Notes: generated by a model not told the origin, from the letters alone. Positions 26,129 to 36,349 are shown, numbered from the stretch's first letter. The stretch: DNA of 54,248 bases from Chitinophagaceae bacterium (GCA_016786745.1 JAEUVS010000139.1:1-54248), one strand, 5' to 3'. Program-made: numbers and translations.

Positions 26129-27280
26129 TTATTTTTTGTTATAATGTATAGCAGTGTTCAACCTCGAAAGGCTTACTATAGCACACAGAATCAACAACTC
26201 AGGAATAGCTTTATACCTAACATACGCTCCCGGAAACGGAACTATATATGAAATAAAAATATATGTTGTTATTCCGAATGCTAACATAGCCAATATCATA
26301 GGCTGGCACAACCGATTTTTCCACTGCCGGTGGCGGTAAATAACCGAAACGATGATTATTGCCCAGAACGCCGCCATTTCTGCCGACGCCAGTAACTGTA
26401 GAACACCTTTCGCTTCCCAGGGCAACGGCCGGAAGAAAATATTCGCAGCTGCCTGGGGAAATGCTTTGATATAACTAACCGGGGAAGGGTCGAGATTACC
26501 GATCCCGAATTTAGTGCCTTTTAACATTAAAAATTCATGCTGTTTTTCGGCCATCGCGGCCGACAAATGAAACCCCGGAATAAAGAAAATCACTGCCGCC
26601 ACCAGGTACACAATACTAAAAGCAACAATTGTTTTCCCGGTCCTTTCACCGACAGCCTTTGCAATAAGCGCTAAAACGACCAACGCAGCAAACTGCGGAC
26701 GGCAAATAATCACCCCGATCAGTCCGATCACGATCAGCACCCACTTTCCAGCTCCACGTTTATGGCGACTGCACGCGTTATATAACAACAGGCTGAGAAA
26801 AAAGAAAAGTAATCCATCTACCCTAATTCCACTTAACCAGAAAACAGCAGGGAGAAAAAAGAAAATAAGTATGAAATATAACTGTTTTTTATCGGGGAAA
26901 ATCTCCGTCATCAACCGGAAAAGCCAGTAGTGTCCGAAGAAAAATATCGCATTAAACAGAACAACATTCAGGTAGTAATTACTGCCGGTAACGAGGTTGA
27001 AAAACGCCATCGTTTTTACAAGAAGCACATACTGCAGTTCGTTAAGGTAAATGGCCGTCGCTTCGATCGCGTTTTTACCGGTAGCCATGGCATTGTAAGG
27101 TGTGAATTCGTTAGTGAAGAAAACGCGGGGTTTGTTCAGCAGCAGCCAGGTTTCATTTACAGACGAACGGAAGAACTGCCAGGTGTCGTCGCCGTTGTAA
27201 TAATTGAGGAATATGTATCCATAAAGTAAACCCAGGAGAACTTTGATTGCAAAAGCTATAAGAAACCGGGGTTTATTCAT
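26129..27280 (-). CDS. Polytopic membrane protein, GT-C-like
   Basis: A 383-residue integral membrane protein with roughly 9-10 hydrophobic helices. The first is followed by an extracytoplasmic loop NYYNGDDTWQFFRSSVNE whose GDD acidic group resembles the first-loop Asp of GT-C glycosyltransferases and of Bacteroidota 'EpsG-like' or mannosyltransferase-like membrane proteins. A long loop (ATGKNAIEATAIYLNE) and a late Arg- and Tyr-containing loop (PFPGAYVRYKAIPE) would face the periplasm. It is oriented away from the GT4 gene on the other side of a repeat. A role in surface polysaccharide building is an inference. Confidence 0.65.
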   Translation of the reverse strand: MNKPRFLIAFAIKVLLGLLYGYIFLNYYNGDDTWQFFRSSVNETWLLLNKPRVFFTNEFTPYNAMATGKNAIEATAIYLNELQYVLLVKTMAFFNLVTGSNYYLNVVLFNAIFFFGHYWLFRLMTEIFPDKKQLYFILIFFFLPAVFWLSGIRVDGLLFFFLSLLLYNACSRHKRGAGKWVLIVIGLIGVIICRPQFAALVVLALIAKAVGERTGKTIVAFSIVYLVAAVIFFIPGFHLSAAMAEKQHEFLMLKGTKFGIGNLDPSPVSYIKAFPQAAANIFFRPLPWEAKGVLQLLASAEMAAFWAIIIVSVIYRHRQWKNRLCQPMILAMLAFGITTYIFISYIVPFPGAYVRYKAIPELLILCAIVSLSRLNTAIHYNKK

Positions 27281-27332
27281 GATACGTGTCCCTGTATTGA
27301 TTTTTGAGGTTTAAATTACGTTTTTTGTCGTG

Positions 27333-27430
27333 TCTCCGCCGATCCCTCACACTCGCGCCTGCGGCGCTCGGTTCGGGATGACATCTAAAATCGCTGCTGT
27401 CATCCCGAGCGAAGCGAGGGATCAGCGGAG
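27333..27430. repeat. Dispersed palindromic repeat, inverted pair (locus 4)
   Basis: A reverse copy (27333-27383; TCCGCCGATCCCTCACAC, inner arms GCGCCTGCGGCGC, then TTCGGGATGACA) faces a shorter forward copy (27398-27430; TGTCATCCCGAGCGAAGCGAGGGATCAGCGGAG, here with the arms shortened to CGAGCGAAGCGAG). It sits between two divergent genes. Confidence 0.87.
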
Positions 27431-27458
27431 AAGCGGGAACATTTCCTGTATAGTTAAC

Positions 27459-27466
27459 TATTTTTG
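27459..27466 (+). promoter_or_regulatory. Candidate -7 element for the GT4-purL cluster
   Basis: TATTTTTG matches TAnnTTTG 11 bases before the GT4 ATG; no TTTG at the expected distance. If used, the mRNA leader would be only a few bases long. Confidence 0.35.
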
Positions 27467-27477
27467 ATTTACATATC

Positions 27478-28674
27478 ATGCAAAGTCCGATAGCCCCAAA
27501 TAAAACGATTGCATTCGTCTCGAACAGTTCCTGGTCGGTCTTCAATTTCAGGCTCGATGTAATCCGGTGGCTGCTGAAACGCGATGTAAAGGTGCTGGTG
27601 TTTGCGCCGTCGGACGATTATGCGCCGAGGCTCGTGGCGGCCGGTTGCCAGTTCATCGAAATCGATTTCAATAACAAAGGCGAAAACCCTCTGAAGGATT
27701 ACATCTTTTACCGGAACCTTCGAAAGCTTTACCGCCAGTATCGTCCTGATTTTATTTTTCATTATGTGGCGAAGCCAAATATTTATGGCTCGCTGGCCGC
27801 TGCCGCGGAAAAAATTCCAAGCGTTGCAGTGATCACCGGCCTGGGATATCCCTTCGCTAAAAGAAACGCTCTCTTTCTCATCATCCGCTCTCTTTACAAG
27901 AAAGCGCTTAGGCATGCCAGTGAGGTATGGTTTCTCAACAATGAAGATGCGAAGGTGTTCATCACCGAAAAAATCGTTCCGATCAGCAAGATGAAAGTGT
28001 TGCCCGGCGAAGGCGTAAACACAAAACACTTCGCGCCTTCAGGCGAAGAAAACAATGGTGAGCCTTTTCATTTCCTCATGAGCACGCGACTGTTAAAAAG
28101 CAAGGGCATAGGCCTGTATGCCGACGCGGCCAGGATCCTGAAAAAGAAAAATTATAACGTATCGTTTTCGTTGATTGGATTCTTTGAAAAGAATCATCCG
28201 GATTCCATCTCCCACGATGATCTTAATAAATGGGAAAAGGAAGGTTTGATTTCGTATCTCGGCTTTGCCGACGATGTACGGCCGTTTTTGCAAAAAGCGA
28301 ATTGCATCGTGTTCCCGTCGTTTTATAATGAAGGAGTGCCACGCTGCCTGATGGAAGCGGCCAGCATGGAGAAGCCTGCCATCACTTCGTTCAACCGCGG
28401 TTGTAAAGAAGTGGTGCTCAACAATTCAAACGGATATATCTGCAACCTTAATGATCCGTTTGATCTTGCCGATAAAATGGAGAAAATGCTTAACGCGCCA
28501 CCGGAAGAAAGACAACGCATGGGCAGGAACGGCCGCCAGCTGGTGTTGAAAAAATTCGACATCTGTAAAATCATAGAGGAATATTCGAATACCTTAATTT
28601 CGGCCTTTGAAAACCATTATGGAAGTAACAGTCAATACGGCCGGGCAGCTGAGGATTACCGAGGAAGAATTTGA
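27478..28674 (+). CDS. Glycosyltransferase family 4
   Basis: A 398-residue GT-B enzyme. The N-terminal lobe (IAFVSNSSWSVFNFRLDVIRWLLKRDVKVLVF and DFIFHYVAKPNIYGSLAAA) binds the acceptor and the C-terminal lobe the nucleotide sugar. Visible GT4 motifs are MSTRLLKSKGIGLYADAARIL and the E-x7-E region FPSFYNEGVPRCLMEAASMEKP. The acceptor is probably a lipid-linked saccharide of a surface polymer, as in EPS-type GT4 enzymes, but the sugar cannot be told. The last 56 bases overlap purL in another frame, so its C-terminus (EDYRGRI) is read over the start of PurL. Confidence 0.88.
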   Translation: MQSPIAPNKTIAFVSNSSWSVFNFRLDVIRWLLKRDVKVLVFAPSDDYAPRLVAAGCQFIEIDFNNKGENPLKDYIFYRNLRKLYRQYRPDFIFHYVAKPNIYGSLAAAAEKIPSVAVITGLGYPFAKRNALFLIIRSLYKKALRHASEVWFLNNEDAKVFITEKIVPISKMKVLPGEGVNTKHFAPSGEENNGEPFHFLMSTRLLKSKGIGLYADAARILKKKNYNVSFSLIGFFEKNHPDSISHDDLNKWEKEGLISYLGFADDVRPFLQKANCIVFPSFYNEGVPRCLMEAASMEKPAITSFNRGCKEVVLNNSNGYICNLNDPFDLADKMEKMLNAPPEERQRMGRNGRQLVLKKFDICKIIEEYSNTLISAFENHYGSNSQYGRAAEDYRGRI

Positions 28675-30832
28675 ACTCATCAAGCAAAAACTTAAGAGAA
28701 CACCCAACTTCAACGAGCTCTGCGCCTTCAGCGGCATGTGGAGCGAGCACTGCAGCTATAAAAATTCAATAAAATGGCTTAAAACATTACCCCGCGAAGG
28801 CGGACGGATGTTGGTGAAGGCAGGCGAAGAAAACGCGGGCCTCATGGACATCGGCGACGGCTACGGGGTAGTATTCAAAATAGAATCGCATAACCACCCA
28901 TCGGCTATCGAACCCTTCCAGGGCGCGGCCACCGGTGTGGGCGGAATACACCGCGATATATTCACGATGGGCGCCAGGCCTATCGCATCGCTCAACTCAT
29001 TACGTTTCGGTAAACTCGAAGAAGCAAAAACGCGACACTTGCTGGCAGGAGTGGTGCATGGCATCGGTCACTACGGCAACTGTTTTGGCGTGCCGACCGT
29101 TGGCGGCGAAATTTATTTCGAAGAACGTTATCATACCAATCCGTTGGTCAACGCCATGAGTGTTGGTATTTTGAAAGAAGGTGAAACTGTTTCTGCTACT
29201 GCGAAAGGCATCGGTAACCCGGTGTTCTTTGTGGGAAGTGCCACTGGTAAAGATGGAATCGGTGGCGCATCGTTCGCTTCAGCAGACATCACTGAAGAAA
29301 GCGCGGAAGATTTACCCGCTGTGCAGGTGGGTGATCCGTTCCAGGAAAAAAAATTACTTGAAGCCTGCCTCGAAGTGCTGTACACAAAAGCGGTAGTAGG
29401 TATGCAGGACATGGGTGCGGCGGGTATAATCTGTTCTACCGCCGAAATGAGCGCGAAAGGAAATGTGGGGATGAGAATTGATCTCGACAAAGTGCCGACG
29501 CGGCAAAAAAATATGAAGACGTGGGAGCTGTTGCTCAGCGAGAGCCAGGAGCGTATGCTGATGGTGGTGGAGAAAGGAAAAGAGAGCGAGGTGCTGAGGA
29601 TATTTGAAAAATGGGATTTACCATGTTCTGAAATAGGAGAGGTTACGGATGATGGCTTGCTGAAGTTTTACATGCATGGTGAACTGGAAGCTGAAATCCC
29701 CGCGCATGAGCTGGTGCTCGGCGGCGGCGCTCCGCAGTATGAAAGAGAATACCGCGAGCCGTCGTATCTTAAAAAAGTAAAAAGTTTTGATCCTTCCACG
29801 GTGGAGGTGCCCGATAATCTTCGCGAAGTAGCGGAGAAACTCGCTTCTCAACCAAACATCGCTTCAAAGCGGTGGATATTCACCCAATATGACAGCATGG
29901 TAGGAACAGGAAATGTTTCTACTAATGATCCCAGCGATGCCGCGGTTGTGGTGGCAAAGCCTACTGAAAAGGGTCTTGCGTTAACAACAGACTGCAACAG
30001 CCGTTATGTATTCGCCGATCCATATATCGGTGCGATGATCGCTGTGAGTGAAGCCGCGCGAAACATTGTTTGCAGTGGCGGTCAGCCTTTGGGCATCACC
30101 AATTGCCTCAACTTCGGAAATCCATACGATCCCGAAGTGTATTACCAGTTTGTTCAGGCGATAAAAGGAATGGGAGAGGCGTGCAGGAAATTTGAAACGC
30201 CTGTTACTGGTGGAAACGTAAGTTTTTATAATCAGAATCCTGATGGCGCTGTATATCCTACGCCTACAATCGGTATGGTGGGCCTGCTGGAAAATGTAAA
30301 CGATAAAATGACGATGAGCTTCAGGAATGTAGGCGATATCATTTTCCTCATTGGCAAAAGCAGCGACGATATCAATTCATCGGAATACCTGCAGAAGGTG
30401 AAGGGAGTGGAGTTTAGTCCCCCGCCTCAATTTGATCTGAACACAGAATACGAAATGCAGCAGGTGCTGTTGAAACTGATTAAAGGTGGACTACTCGAAT
30501 CCGCGCACGACGTGAGCGAAGGGGGTCTGTTTATAACATTACTCGAATCTTCTTTTAAAAATAATCTCGGCTTCGATGCTGTGGCTTCTGACTATAACAT
30601 CAGGAAAGATGCGTTTTGGTTTGGCGAGGCGCAAAGCAGGGTAGTGGTGAGTGTGAAGAAAGAGAATGCGGGCGCGTTTAAGAAAGCGCTTGGTTCACAT
30701 CCTTACGAAGAGCTGGGCACTGTAACTGCGGGATCCATTGAGGTAGATGGGCAGGAATGGGGAGATGTTTCATCGTGGAAGAACAGGTACAATACCGCTA
30801 TAGAAAAATTGCTCGGGGGTGCAAACAATTAA
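28619..30832 (+). CDS. purL: Phosphoribosylformylglycinamidine synthase, PurL subunit
   Basis: A 737-residue small-type PurL, the fourth step of purine synthesis (FGAR to FGAM with ATP and ammonia from PurQ). N-terminal motif TPNFNELCAFSGMWSEHCSYKNS, the ATP-site KIESHNHPSAIEPFQGAATGVGGI, and the second half with GGNVSFYN and SAHDVSEGGLF are all present. The small length indicates that separate PurQ and PurS proteins are needed; neither is in the window. ATG 28619 is preferred to TTG 28607. It overlaps the GT4 gene by 56 bases and hldD by 14 bases, so the cluster is likely translated in a coupled way. Confidence 0.95.
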   Translation: MEVTVNTAGQLRITEEEFELIKQKLKRTPNFNELCAFSGMWSEHCSYKNSIKWLKTLPREGGRMLVKAGEENAGLMDIGDGYGVVFKIESHNHPSAIEPFQGAATGVGGIHRDIFTMGARPIASLNSLRFGKLEEAKTRHLLAGVVHGIGHYGNCFGVPTVGGEIYFEERYHTNPLVNAMSVGILKEGETVSATAKGIGNPVFFVGSATGKDGIGGASFASADITEESAEDLPAVQVGDPFQEKKLLEACLEVLYTKAVVGMQDMGAAGIICSTAEMSAKGNVGMRIDLDKVPTRQKNMKTWELLLSESQERMLMVVEKGKESEVLRIFEKWDLPCSEIGEVTDDGLLKFYMHGELEAEIPAHELVLGGGAPQYEREYREPSYLKKVKSFDPSTVEVPDNLREVAEKLASQPNIASKRWIFTQYDSMVGTGNVSTNDPSDAAVVVAKPTEKGLALTTDCNSRYVFADPYIGAMIAVSEAARNIVCSGGQPLGITNCLNFGNPYDPEVYYQFVQAIKGMGEACRKFETPVTGGNVSFYNQNPDGAVYPTPTIGMVGLLENVNDKMTMSFRNVGDIIFLIGKSSDDINSSEYLQKVKGVEFSPPPQFDLNTEYEMQQVLLKLIKGGLLESAHDVSEGGLFITLLESSFKNNLGFDAVASDYNIRKDAFWFGEAQSRVVVSVKKENAGAFKKALGSHPYEELGTVTAGSIEVDGQEWGDVSSWKNRYNTAIEKLLGGANN

Positions 30833-31811
30833 AGACGCTATTGTTGTAACTGGGGCCGCAGGCTTTATTGGCAGTTATCTTGTGGGGTACCTGAATGATA
30901 ACGGTTACAAAGACATCATTATAGTGGATGACTTTTCGAGGGCCGACAAGGCTATTAACCTCGAAGAAAGAAAATTTTCGCATAAGGTAGAGCGTGATGA
31001 ATTTTTCCAGTGGGTCGAGGCCAATAAAATCCCCATCGGGTTTGTGTTTCATATCGGCGCAAGAACGGACACAACCGAATTCGACTACGAAATTCACAGA
31101 AAACTTAACGTAGAGTATTCTCAGAAAATCTGGAAGCTTTGCACCGGCAGGAATATTCCGCTTGTGTATGCATCGTCGGCCGCCACTTACGGCGCAGGCG
31201 AGCTCGGCTATAACGACGATCATGAAGTTGTAGAAAAACTTCAACCGCTGAATCCCTATGGTGTTTCGAAAAATGAATTCGACAAATGGGCGCTCAGGCA
31301 GTCGAGCCATCCGCCGGTATGGTATGGGTTGAAATTCTTTAATGTTTATGGTCCGTTTGAATATCATAAGGGTCGCATGGCATCGGTGATTTGGCATTCG
31401 TTCAACCAGGTAAAAAACAGCGGAGAGGTGAAGTTGTTTAAATCGCACCGGCCCGATTTTAAGGATGGTGAACAGCTTCGCGATTTCATTTATGTGAAGG
31501 ATGTGGTGAAAGTGTGTTTCTGGCTGATGGCGCACCAACCTGCTTCGGGTCTTTACAATTTAGGTACGGGCAAAGCGAGAAAATTTGCCGACCTGGTAGG
31601 TGCTACTTTCTCGGCGATGGGCCTGCCCGCCAACATCCGCTTCATTGATATGCCGGAGGATATTCGTGAAAAATACCAGTATTTCACGGAGGCCAATATG
31701 AAAAAGCTGCGCGATGCAGGTTATACGGAGCTGTTTTACGGGCTTGAAGAGGGCATACGCGATTATGTGCAACAATTCCTGATGAAGCGTTTCCCTCCTA
31801 TCTTTACATAA
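30819..31811 (+). CDS. hldD: ADP-L-glycero-D-manno-heptose 6-epimerase
   Basis: A 330-residue NADP-dependent epimerase of the short-chain dehydrogenase group; it makes ADP-L-glycero-D-manno-heptose for the LPS inner core. The nucleotide fold motif GAAGFIGS is at residues 12-19, the catalytic Tyr147 and Lys151 are in YGVSK, and HIGARTDTTEFDYE, RMASVIWH and FVYVKDVVKV-type segments match HldD. It starts at a GTG overlapping purL by 14 bases, with GGGGG just upstream as ribosome-binding site. Co-location with the GT4 gene fits an envelope role. Confidence 0.9.
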   Translation: MQTIKDAIVVTGAAGFIGSYLVGYLNDNGYKDIIIVDDFSRADKAINLEERKFSHKVERDEFFQWVEANKIPIGFVFHIGARTDTTEFDYEIHRKLNVEYSQKIWKLCTGRNIPLVYASSAATYGAGELGYNDDHEVVEKLQPLNPYGVSKNEFDKWALRQSSHPPVWYGLKFFNVYGPFEYHKGRMASVIWHSFNQVKNSGEVKLFKSHRPDFKDGEQLRDFIYVKDVVKVCFWLMAHQPASGLYNLGTGKARKFADLVGATFSAMGLPANIRFIDMPEDIREKYQYFTEANMKKLRDAGYTELFYGLEEGIRDYVQQFLMKRFPPIFT

Positions 31812-31815
31812 CATT

Positions 31816-32610
31816 ATGAACAAAAAAATCGCCATTATCGGTGGCGGCAATCTCGGAACTGCGATTGCAGAGGGATTGATCGCCAGCAAGTTTGCTAAAC
31901 CTGCGGACATTACCATTACAAAAAGGAATATCTCCACCCTGAAACCGTATGAGAAAAAGGGTGTGAAGGTTACCGGTGACAACAGCGCGGCTGTGAAGCC
32001 TGCTGGTATTATCATTCTTGCTGTGAAGCCGTTCCAGGTGAAGGAGGTGCTTGAAGGAGTAAAGAAAGATCTTGGTTCGTCGCAGATTATTGTTTCGGTG
32101 ATGACCGGTGTAGCAATAAAGGATATAGAAGAAATAGTGAAAAAGAAGATGCCTGTTTTTCGCGCTATGCCCAATACGGCTATTGCTATTCGTGAAAGTA
32201 TGACGTGCTTGAGCTCATCTAATGCTACCGCCGACCAGGTGAAGTATATTAATGATTTGTTTTGTACCGTTGGTAAAGTGGTGACGATTGAAGAAAAACT
32301 GATGGATGCGGCGACGGTGCTGGGTGCATGCGGAACTGCTTACGCGATGAGATATATCCGGGCGAATATCCAGGGAGGGATTGAAATTGGATTTGATGCG
32401 AATACGGCCAGCCTGATTGCTGCGCAGACCGTTAAGGGCGCCGCTCAGCTTCTTCTTGAAAAGGGATCACATCCTGAATATGAGATTGATAAGGTAACGA
32501 CTCCAAAAGGGTGCACCATTGCAGGGCTTAACGAGATGGAGCACCGTGGGTTCAGTTCTTCGCTAATTAAGGGCGTGGTTGCGAGTTATGACAAGATCCT
32601 GAATTCCTGA
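31816..32610 (+). CDS. proC: Pyrroline-5-carboxylate reductase
   Basis: A 264-residue enzyme for the last step of proline synthesis (P5C to proline with NAD(P)H). The Rossmann motif IIGGGNLGTAIAEGL is at residues 6-20, then AVKPFQVKEVL, VFRAMPNTAIAIRESMTCL and the C-terminal dimer helix region SPHPEYEIDK-like TTPKGCTIAGLNEME, which is the family signature. It follows hldD by four bases in the same direction, completing the GT4-purL-hldD-proC cluster. Confidence 0.95.
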   Translation: MNKKIAIIGGGNLGTAIAEGLIASKFAKPADITITKRNISTLKPYEKKGVKVTGDNSAAVKPAGIIILAVKPFQVKEVLEGVKKDLGSSQIIVSVMTGVAIKDIEEIVKKKMPVFRAMPNTAIAIRESMTCLSSSNATADQVKYINDLFCTVGKVVTIEEKLMDAATVLGACGTAYAMRYIRANIQGGIEIGFDANTASLIAAQTVKGAAQLLLEKGSHPEYEIDKVTTPKGCTIAGLNEMEHRGFSSSLIKGVVASYDKILNS

Positions 32611-32699
32611 AGGATCAGTTCCCGGGATATATATCATATTTCATATATGATTTAATTTAGCTGTAACAAGGCACTTTTCCACAGTCTTATAACACCCCC

Positions 32700-32730
32700 T
32701 TCGGCGTTCCGAAAAATCGGCGTAGTTTTG
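32700..32730 (+). promoter_or_regulatory. pyrG promoter, TTCG-N19-TAGTTTTG
   Basis: TAGTTTTG (32723-32730) matches the Bacteroidota -7 consensus. TTCG (32700-32703), one base from TTTG, is exactly 19 bases upstream. It lies 61 bases before the pyrG start. Confidence 0.6.
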
Positions 32731-32791
32731 TATGACCTTCTGGAGCGCATCAATCATTTATTCCCTTAGGTCGCTAGAAAATCTCAAACAT

Positions 32792-34444
32792 ATGGCGAAG
32801 TACATTTTTGTAACAGGTGGAGTTACATCTTCCCTGGGAAAAGGAATTATTGCTGCCTCGTTGGCCAAGCTACTCCAGGCAAGAGGATTACGTGTCACTA
32901 TCCAGAAGTTCGATCCTTATATAAATGTTGATCCAGGCACTCTGAATCCCTATGAACACGGCGAATGTTTTGTAACAGAAGACGGCGCAGAAACCGACCT
33001 CGACCTGGGTCACTACGAGCGCTACCTGAATATTTTCACGTCACAGGCGAATAACGTCACCACCGGTCGCATATACCAGACCGTTATAAACAAGGAACGC
33101 GACGGTGCATACCTCGGCAAAACCGTGCAGGTGGTGCCTCACATCACCGATGAGATAAAAAGACGCATGCTGCTGCTCGGCCAGGGTAAAGAGTACGATA
33201 TTATTATTACGGAGCTCGGCGGAACAGTAGGCGACATCGAAAGCCTGCCCTTCATAGAAGCGCTTCGCCAGCTTCAGTGGGAGTTGCCCGAAGAAGATAC
33301 GGTTGTTGTGCACCTCACACTTATTCCTTACCTGAAAGCTGCAAAAGAATTAAAGACAAAACCCACGCAGCACAGTGTAAAAATGCTGAGCCAGGAAGGT
33401 GTACACCCCGATATTATTGTGTGCCGCACTGAAGAGGCGCTATCGGCCGACATCCGGAGAAAAATCGCCTTGTTCTGTAACGTAAAGCAGGAAGCAGTGA
33501 TAGAAGCTGCAGACGCACCTTCAATTTATGAAGTGCCACTGGCCATGATGAGAGAGAAACTCGACCTGATCTGCCTGAAGAAGCTGAACATTACCAACTA
33601 TAATGAACCTGAGCTCACCAGGTGGAAAGAATTCCTCGACAAACTGAAATATCCCAAGAGCCGCGTAACTATCGGCTTAATCGGAAAATACATCGAGCTG
33701 CAGGATGCTTATAAATCTATTCTCGAAGCATTTGTGCACGCCGGCGCAATGAACGAATGCAAAGTGCAGGTAGTAAACGTGCATAGCGAATTTATTACGG
33801 AAGAAAACGTAGCCGAAAAACTTGGTCACCTCGACGGTCTTCTCGTTGCGCCCGGATTCGGACACAGAGGGGTGGAAGGGAAAATTATCGCAGTGAAATA
33901 TTCACGCGAAAATAATTTGCCATTCTTCGGCATTTGTCTGGGTATGCAGATGGCGGTAATCGAATTTGCGAAAAATGTTCTCGGTCTTGGCGATGCGCAT
34001 TCTACCGAAATGAATCCAGCTACTACAGAACCCGTAATAGACCTGATGGAAGATCAGAAAAAGGTAACGGCTAAAGGCGGAACAATGCGCCTCGGGTCGT
34101 ATCCATGTGAGCTGAAAGAAGGTTCGCTCGCGCGCGTTATCTACGATGGTGAACCGGTGATCAACGAAAGGCACCGCCACCGCTGGGAATTTAACAATAA
34201 CTATCTCGAACGTTTTGAAGCGGCAGGAATGCTGGCCAGCGGAAAAAATCCTGAAAGCGGTTTGGTGGAAATCATTGAGTTGCCTTCGCATCCGTTCTTT
34301 ATTGGGGTTCAATACCATCCGGAACTGAAAAGCACGGTAGAAAATCCGCAGCCGATTTTTGTCCACTTCATAAAAGCTGCTAAAAATTACTCGGAACATA
34401 AAAGCCAGGTAAAAAATCCCGCCCTGCAAAGCGAGATGATATAA
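32792..34444 (+). CDS. pyrG: CTP synthase
   Basis: A 550-residue enzyme that makes CTP from UTP, ATP and glutamine. The N-terminal synthetase starts [26 protein letters not shown] with [22 protein letters not shown]; the glutaminase domain has nucleophile Cys382 in FGICLGMQ and the His-Glu pair in YHPEL. ATG 32792 is decided by the conserved [10 protein letters not shown] start; the open frame continues upstream to 32732. It is followed by yidC 46 bases later. Confidence 0.97.
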   Translation: MAKYIFVTGGVTSSLGKGIIAASLAKLLQARGLRVTIQKFDPYINVDPGTLNPYEHGECFVTEDGAETDLDLGHYERYLNIFTSQANNVTTGRIYQTVINKERDGAYLGKTVQVVPHITDEIKRRMLLLGQGKEYDIIITELGGTVGDIESLPFIEALRQLQWELPEEDTVVVHLTLIPYLKAAKELKTKPTQHSVKMLSQEGVHPDIIVCRTEEALSADIRRKIALFCNVKQEAVIEAADAPSIYEVPLAMMREKLDLICLKKLNITNYNEPELTRWKEFLDKLKYPKSRVTIGLIGKYIELQDAYKSILEAFVHAGAMNECKVQVVNVHSEFITEENVAEKLGHLDGLLVAPGFGHRGVEGKIIAVKYSRENNLPFFGICLGMQMAVIEFAKNVLGLGDAHSTEMNPATTEPVIDLMEDQKKVTAKGGTMRLGSYPCELKEGSLARVIYDGEPVINERHRHRWEFNNNYLERFEAAGMLASGKNPESGLVEIIELPSHPFFIGVQYHPELKSTVENPQPIFVHFIKAAKNYSEHKSQVKNPALQSEMI

Positions 34445-34459
34445 AGGAGAGCGAACCCC

Positions 34460-34467
34460 TATCTTTG
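34460..34467 (+). promoter_or_regulatory. Candidate -7 element for yidC
   Basis: TATCTTTG matches TAnnTTTG, 23 bases before the yidC start; no clear TTTG at the expected distance. Confidence 0.45.
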
Positions 34468-34490
34468 CACTCCAAAAATAAATCTCGATA

Positions 34491-36302
34491 ATGGGTAGTA
34501 TGGACCGCAATACGGTGATAGGCTTTATTCTCTTAGCCGCGTTACTGTTTCTTTATTTATTTCTTTCTACCAGGAGCAGCCAGGAACTACAACAGCAGCA
34601 AATGGCACGGCAGGATTCTATTGCCGCGCAAAAAAGACACCAGGATTCTCTTCGCATAGCAAACGATACGACAAGGGCGGCAATAAAGGATTCGAATGTA
34701 GTTGTGCCCGTGAAAGAGGAAACTTTAACCGTTGAAAATGACGTTCTAAAAGTTACATTCACCAACAAAGGGGGCCAGCCCGCAAAAGTTGAACTCAAGA
34801 ATTATAAATCTTTTGACAGCACTCCCGTTGTACTCGGAGGAAAAGCTTTCGATGGCATTACCTACTCCGTAAATTCAGGACAGGGGCAATCGTCGCAGAT
34901 CAGCGAGCTGTTTTTTACTCCCGGAAGCGTCACAAAGAATGCCGACAACAGTCAGACCGTTGCGTTTAACCTCCCTGTTACCGGAGGAAATATCGTTCAC
35001 CAGTTTACCATAAAGCCCGGAAGCTACCTGGTAGACTGGAACATCCAGATGAATGGCGCCGACAGATTGCTTACCCAGGGTAACTTCAATCTCATATGGC
35101 AAAGTCAACCCGAGCAACATGAGAAGGACGTTGTGTACGAACGTCAGCATACTAATATTTGCTTTTACGAGGATGGTGATTTCGACTACATCATGTCGAA
35201 GACTTCGAAAAAATTCGAGAAGCCTGTTCAATGGGTGAGTGTGGCGCAGCAGTTTTTCAATATTACGCTTATCAACAAAAGCGGGTTCAGTTCGGGTGAT
35301 GTGAGCTGGGTGAAAGAAACTTCCGACACTTCGAGAAATCTCGCGAGAACCACTGCCAACCTGCAGGCGAAATTGCCCATCGGTGCGATGGCTACTTTGC
35401 CGCTCCAATTGTATTATGGTCCGAATGAGTACAAGATTTTGAAAGAGCAGGCGCTTGAGATGGATAAGATTGTGAACCTCGGAAGAGATTTTTACGCATT
35501 TGTTCGTCCGATCAATAAATACATTGTAATGCCGGTGTTTGGCTTCTTTAACAGCTTTGTAGGGAGCCTTGGATTGGTGATCGCGCTGCTTACCATATTT
35601 ATCCGGTTGCTTACTTCGCCTCTTGTTTATTCGAGTTACCTGAGTGGAGCCAGAATGAAAGCATTGCGCCCGGAGATAAGCAAGCTGAGAGAAAAGTATG
35701 GTAGTGACCAGCAGGCGATGGGTATGGAGCAGATGAAATTATTCAGGGAGGCAGGCGTGAGCCCTCTTGGTGGATGTTTGCCTGCGTTGCTTCAGATACC
35801 GATATTCTTTGCGTTGTATAGTTTCTTTAACTCGAATATTATTCTTCGTGGTGTGCCTTTTTTGTGGGCGGATGATTTGTCGAGTTATGATGTTATCGTG
35901 AAGTTCCCGTTTTATGTTTGGGGGCTGGGAAGCCACCTGAGTTTATTTACATTGCTGGCTATTGCCACGAGTTTTGCTATCCAGTTGTATAGTATGAACA
36001 TGACCCCGGATCAGAGTAATCCGGCGCTCAAGTACATGCCATATATCTTTCCGTTTATACTGTTATTTATCTTTAACAGTTTGCCATCGGCTTTAACATG
36101 GTATTATACTGTTTCGAACGTAATTACACTGATATTACAGTTTGTGATTAATAATTATATTATTGATCACGACAAGATCCTGGCGAAGATTGAGGAGAAC
36201 AGGCGAAAGCCAAAAACAAAATCGAAGTGGCAGGAGCGTCTTGAGCAGATGCAGGAAGCGCAGAAGAAGGTGGAAGCGTCGAAGAAATCGGGGAAACGAT
36301 AA
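34491..36302 (+). CDS. yidC: Membrane protein insertase YidC
   Basis: A 603-residue inner-membrane insertase (600 if ATG 34500 is used; both fit). An N-terminal membrane anchor (RNTVIGFILLAALLFLYLFLS) is followed by a long periplasmic domain typical of Gram-negative YidC, then the conserved core of about five helices beginning near residue 345 (MPVFGFFNSFVGSLGLVIALLTIFIRLLTSP). Family signatures are the KYGSDQQAMGMEQMKLFREAGVSPLGGCLPALLQIPIFFALY region and a basic, Gln-rich tail that can reach the ribosome. It has a terminator-free gap before a degenerate repeat. Confidence 0.95.
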   Translation: MGSMDRNTVIGFILLAALLFLYLFLSTRSSQELQQQQMARQDSIAAQKRHQDSLRIANDTTRAAIKDSNVVVPVKEETLTVENDVLKVTFTNKGGQPAKVELKNYKSFDSTPVVLGGKAFDGITYSVNSGQGQSSQISELFFTPGSVTKNADNSQTVAFNLPVTGGNIVHQFTIKPGSYLVDWNIQMNGADRLLTQGNFNLIWQSQPEQHEKDVVYERQHTNICFYEDGDFDYIMSKTSKKFEKPVQWVSVAQQFFNITLINKSGFSSGDVSWVKETSDTSRNLARTTANLQAKLPIGAMATLPLQLYYGPNEYKILKEQALEMDKIVNLGRDFYAFVRPINKYIVMPVFGFFNSFVGSLGLVIALLTIFIRLLTSPLVYSSYLSGARMKALRPEISKLREKYGSDQQAMGMEQMKLFREAGVSPLGGCLPALLQIPIFFALYSFFNSNIILRGVPFLWADDLSSYDVIVKFPFYVWGLGSHLSLFTLLAIATSFAIQLYSMNMTPDQSNPALKYMPYIFPFILLFIFNSLPSALTWYYTVSNVITLILQFVINNYIIDHDKILAKIEENRRKPKTKSKWQERLEQMQEAQKKVEASKKSGKR

Positions 36303-36349
36303 AAGTTAAATATCTAAATTTGTAAGGTCCTCGGAATCATTAAAAAACC

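Noticed and set aside
30798..31538. 246-codon minus-strand open frame opposite hldD
   Set aside because: Antisense shadow; hldD has all its catalytic motifs in the plus frame.
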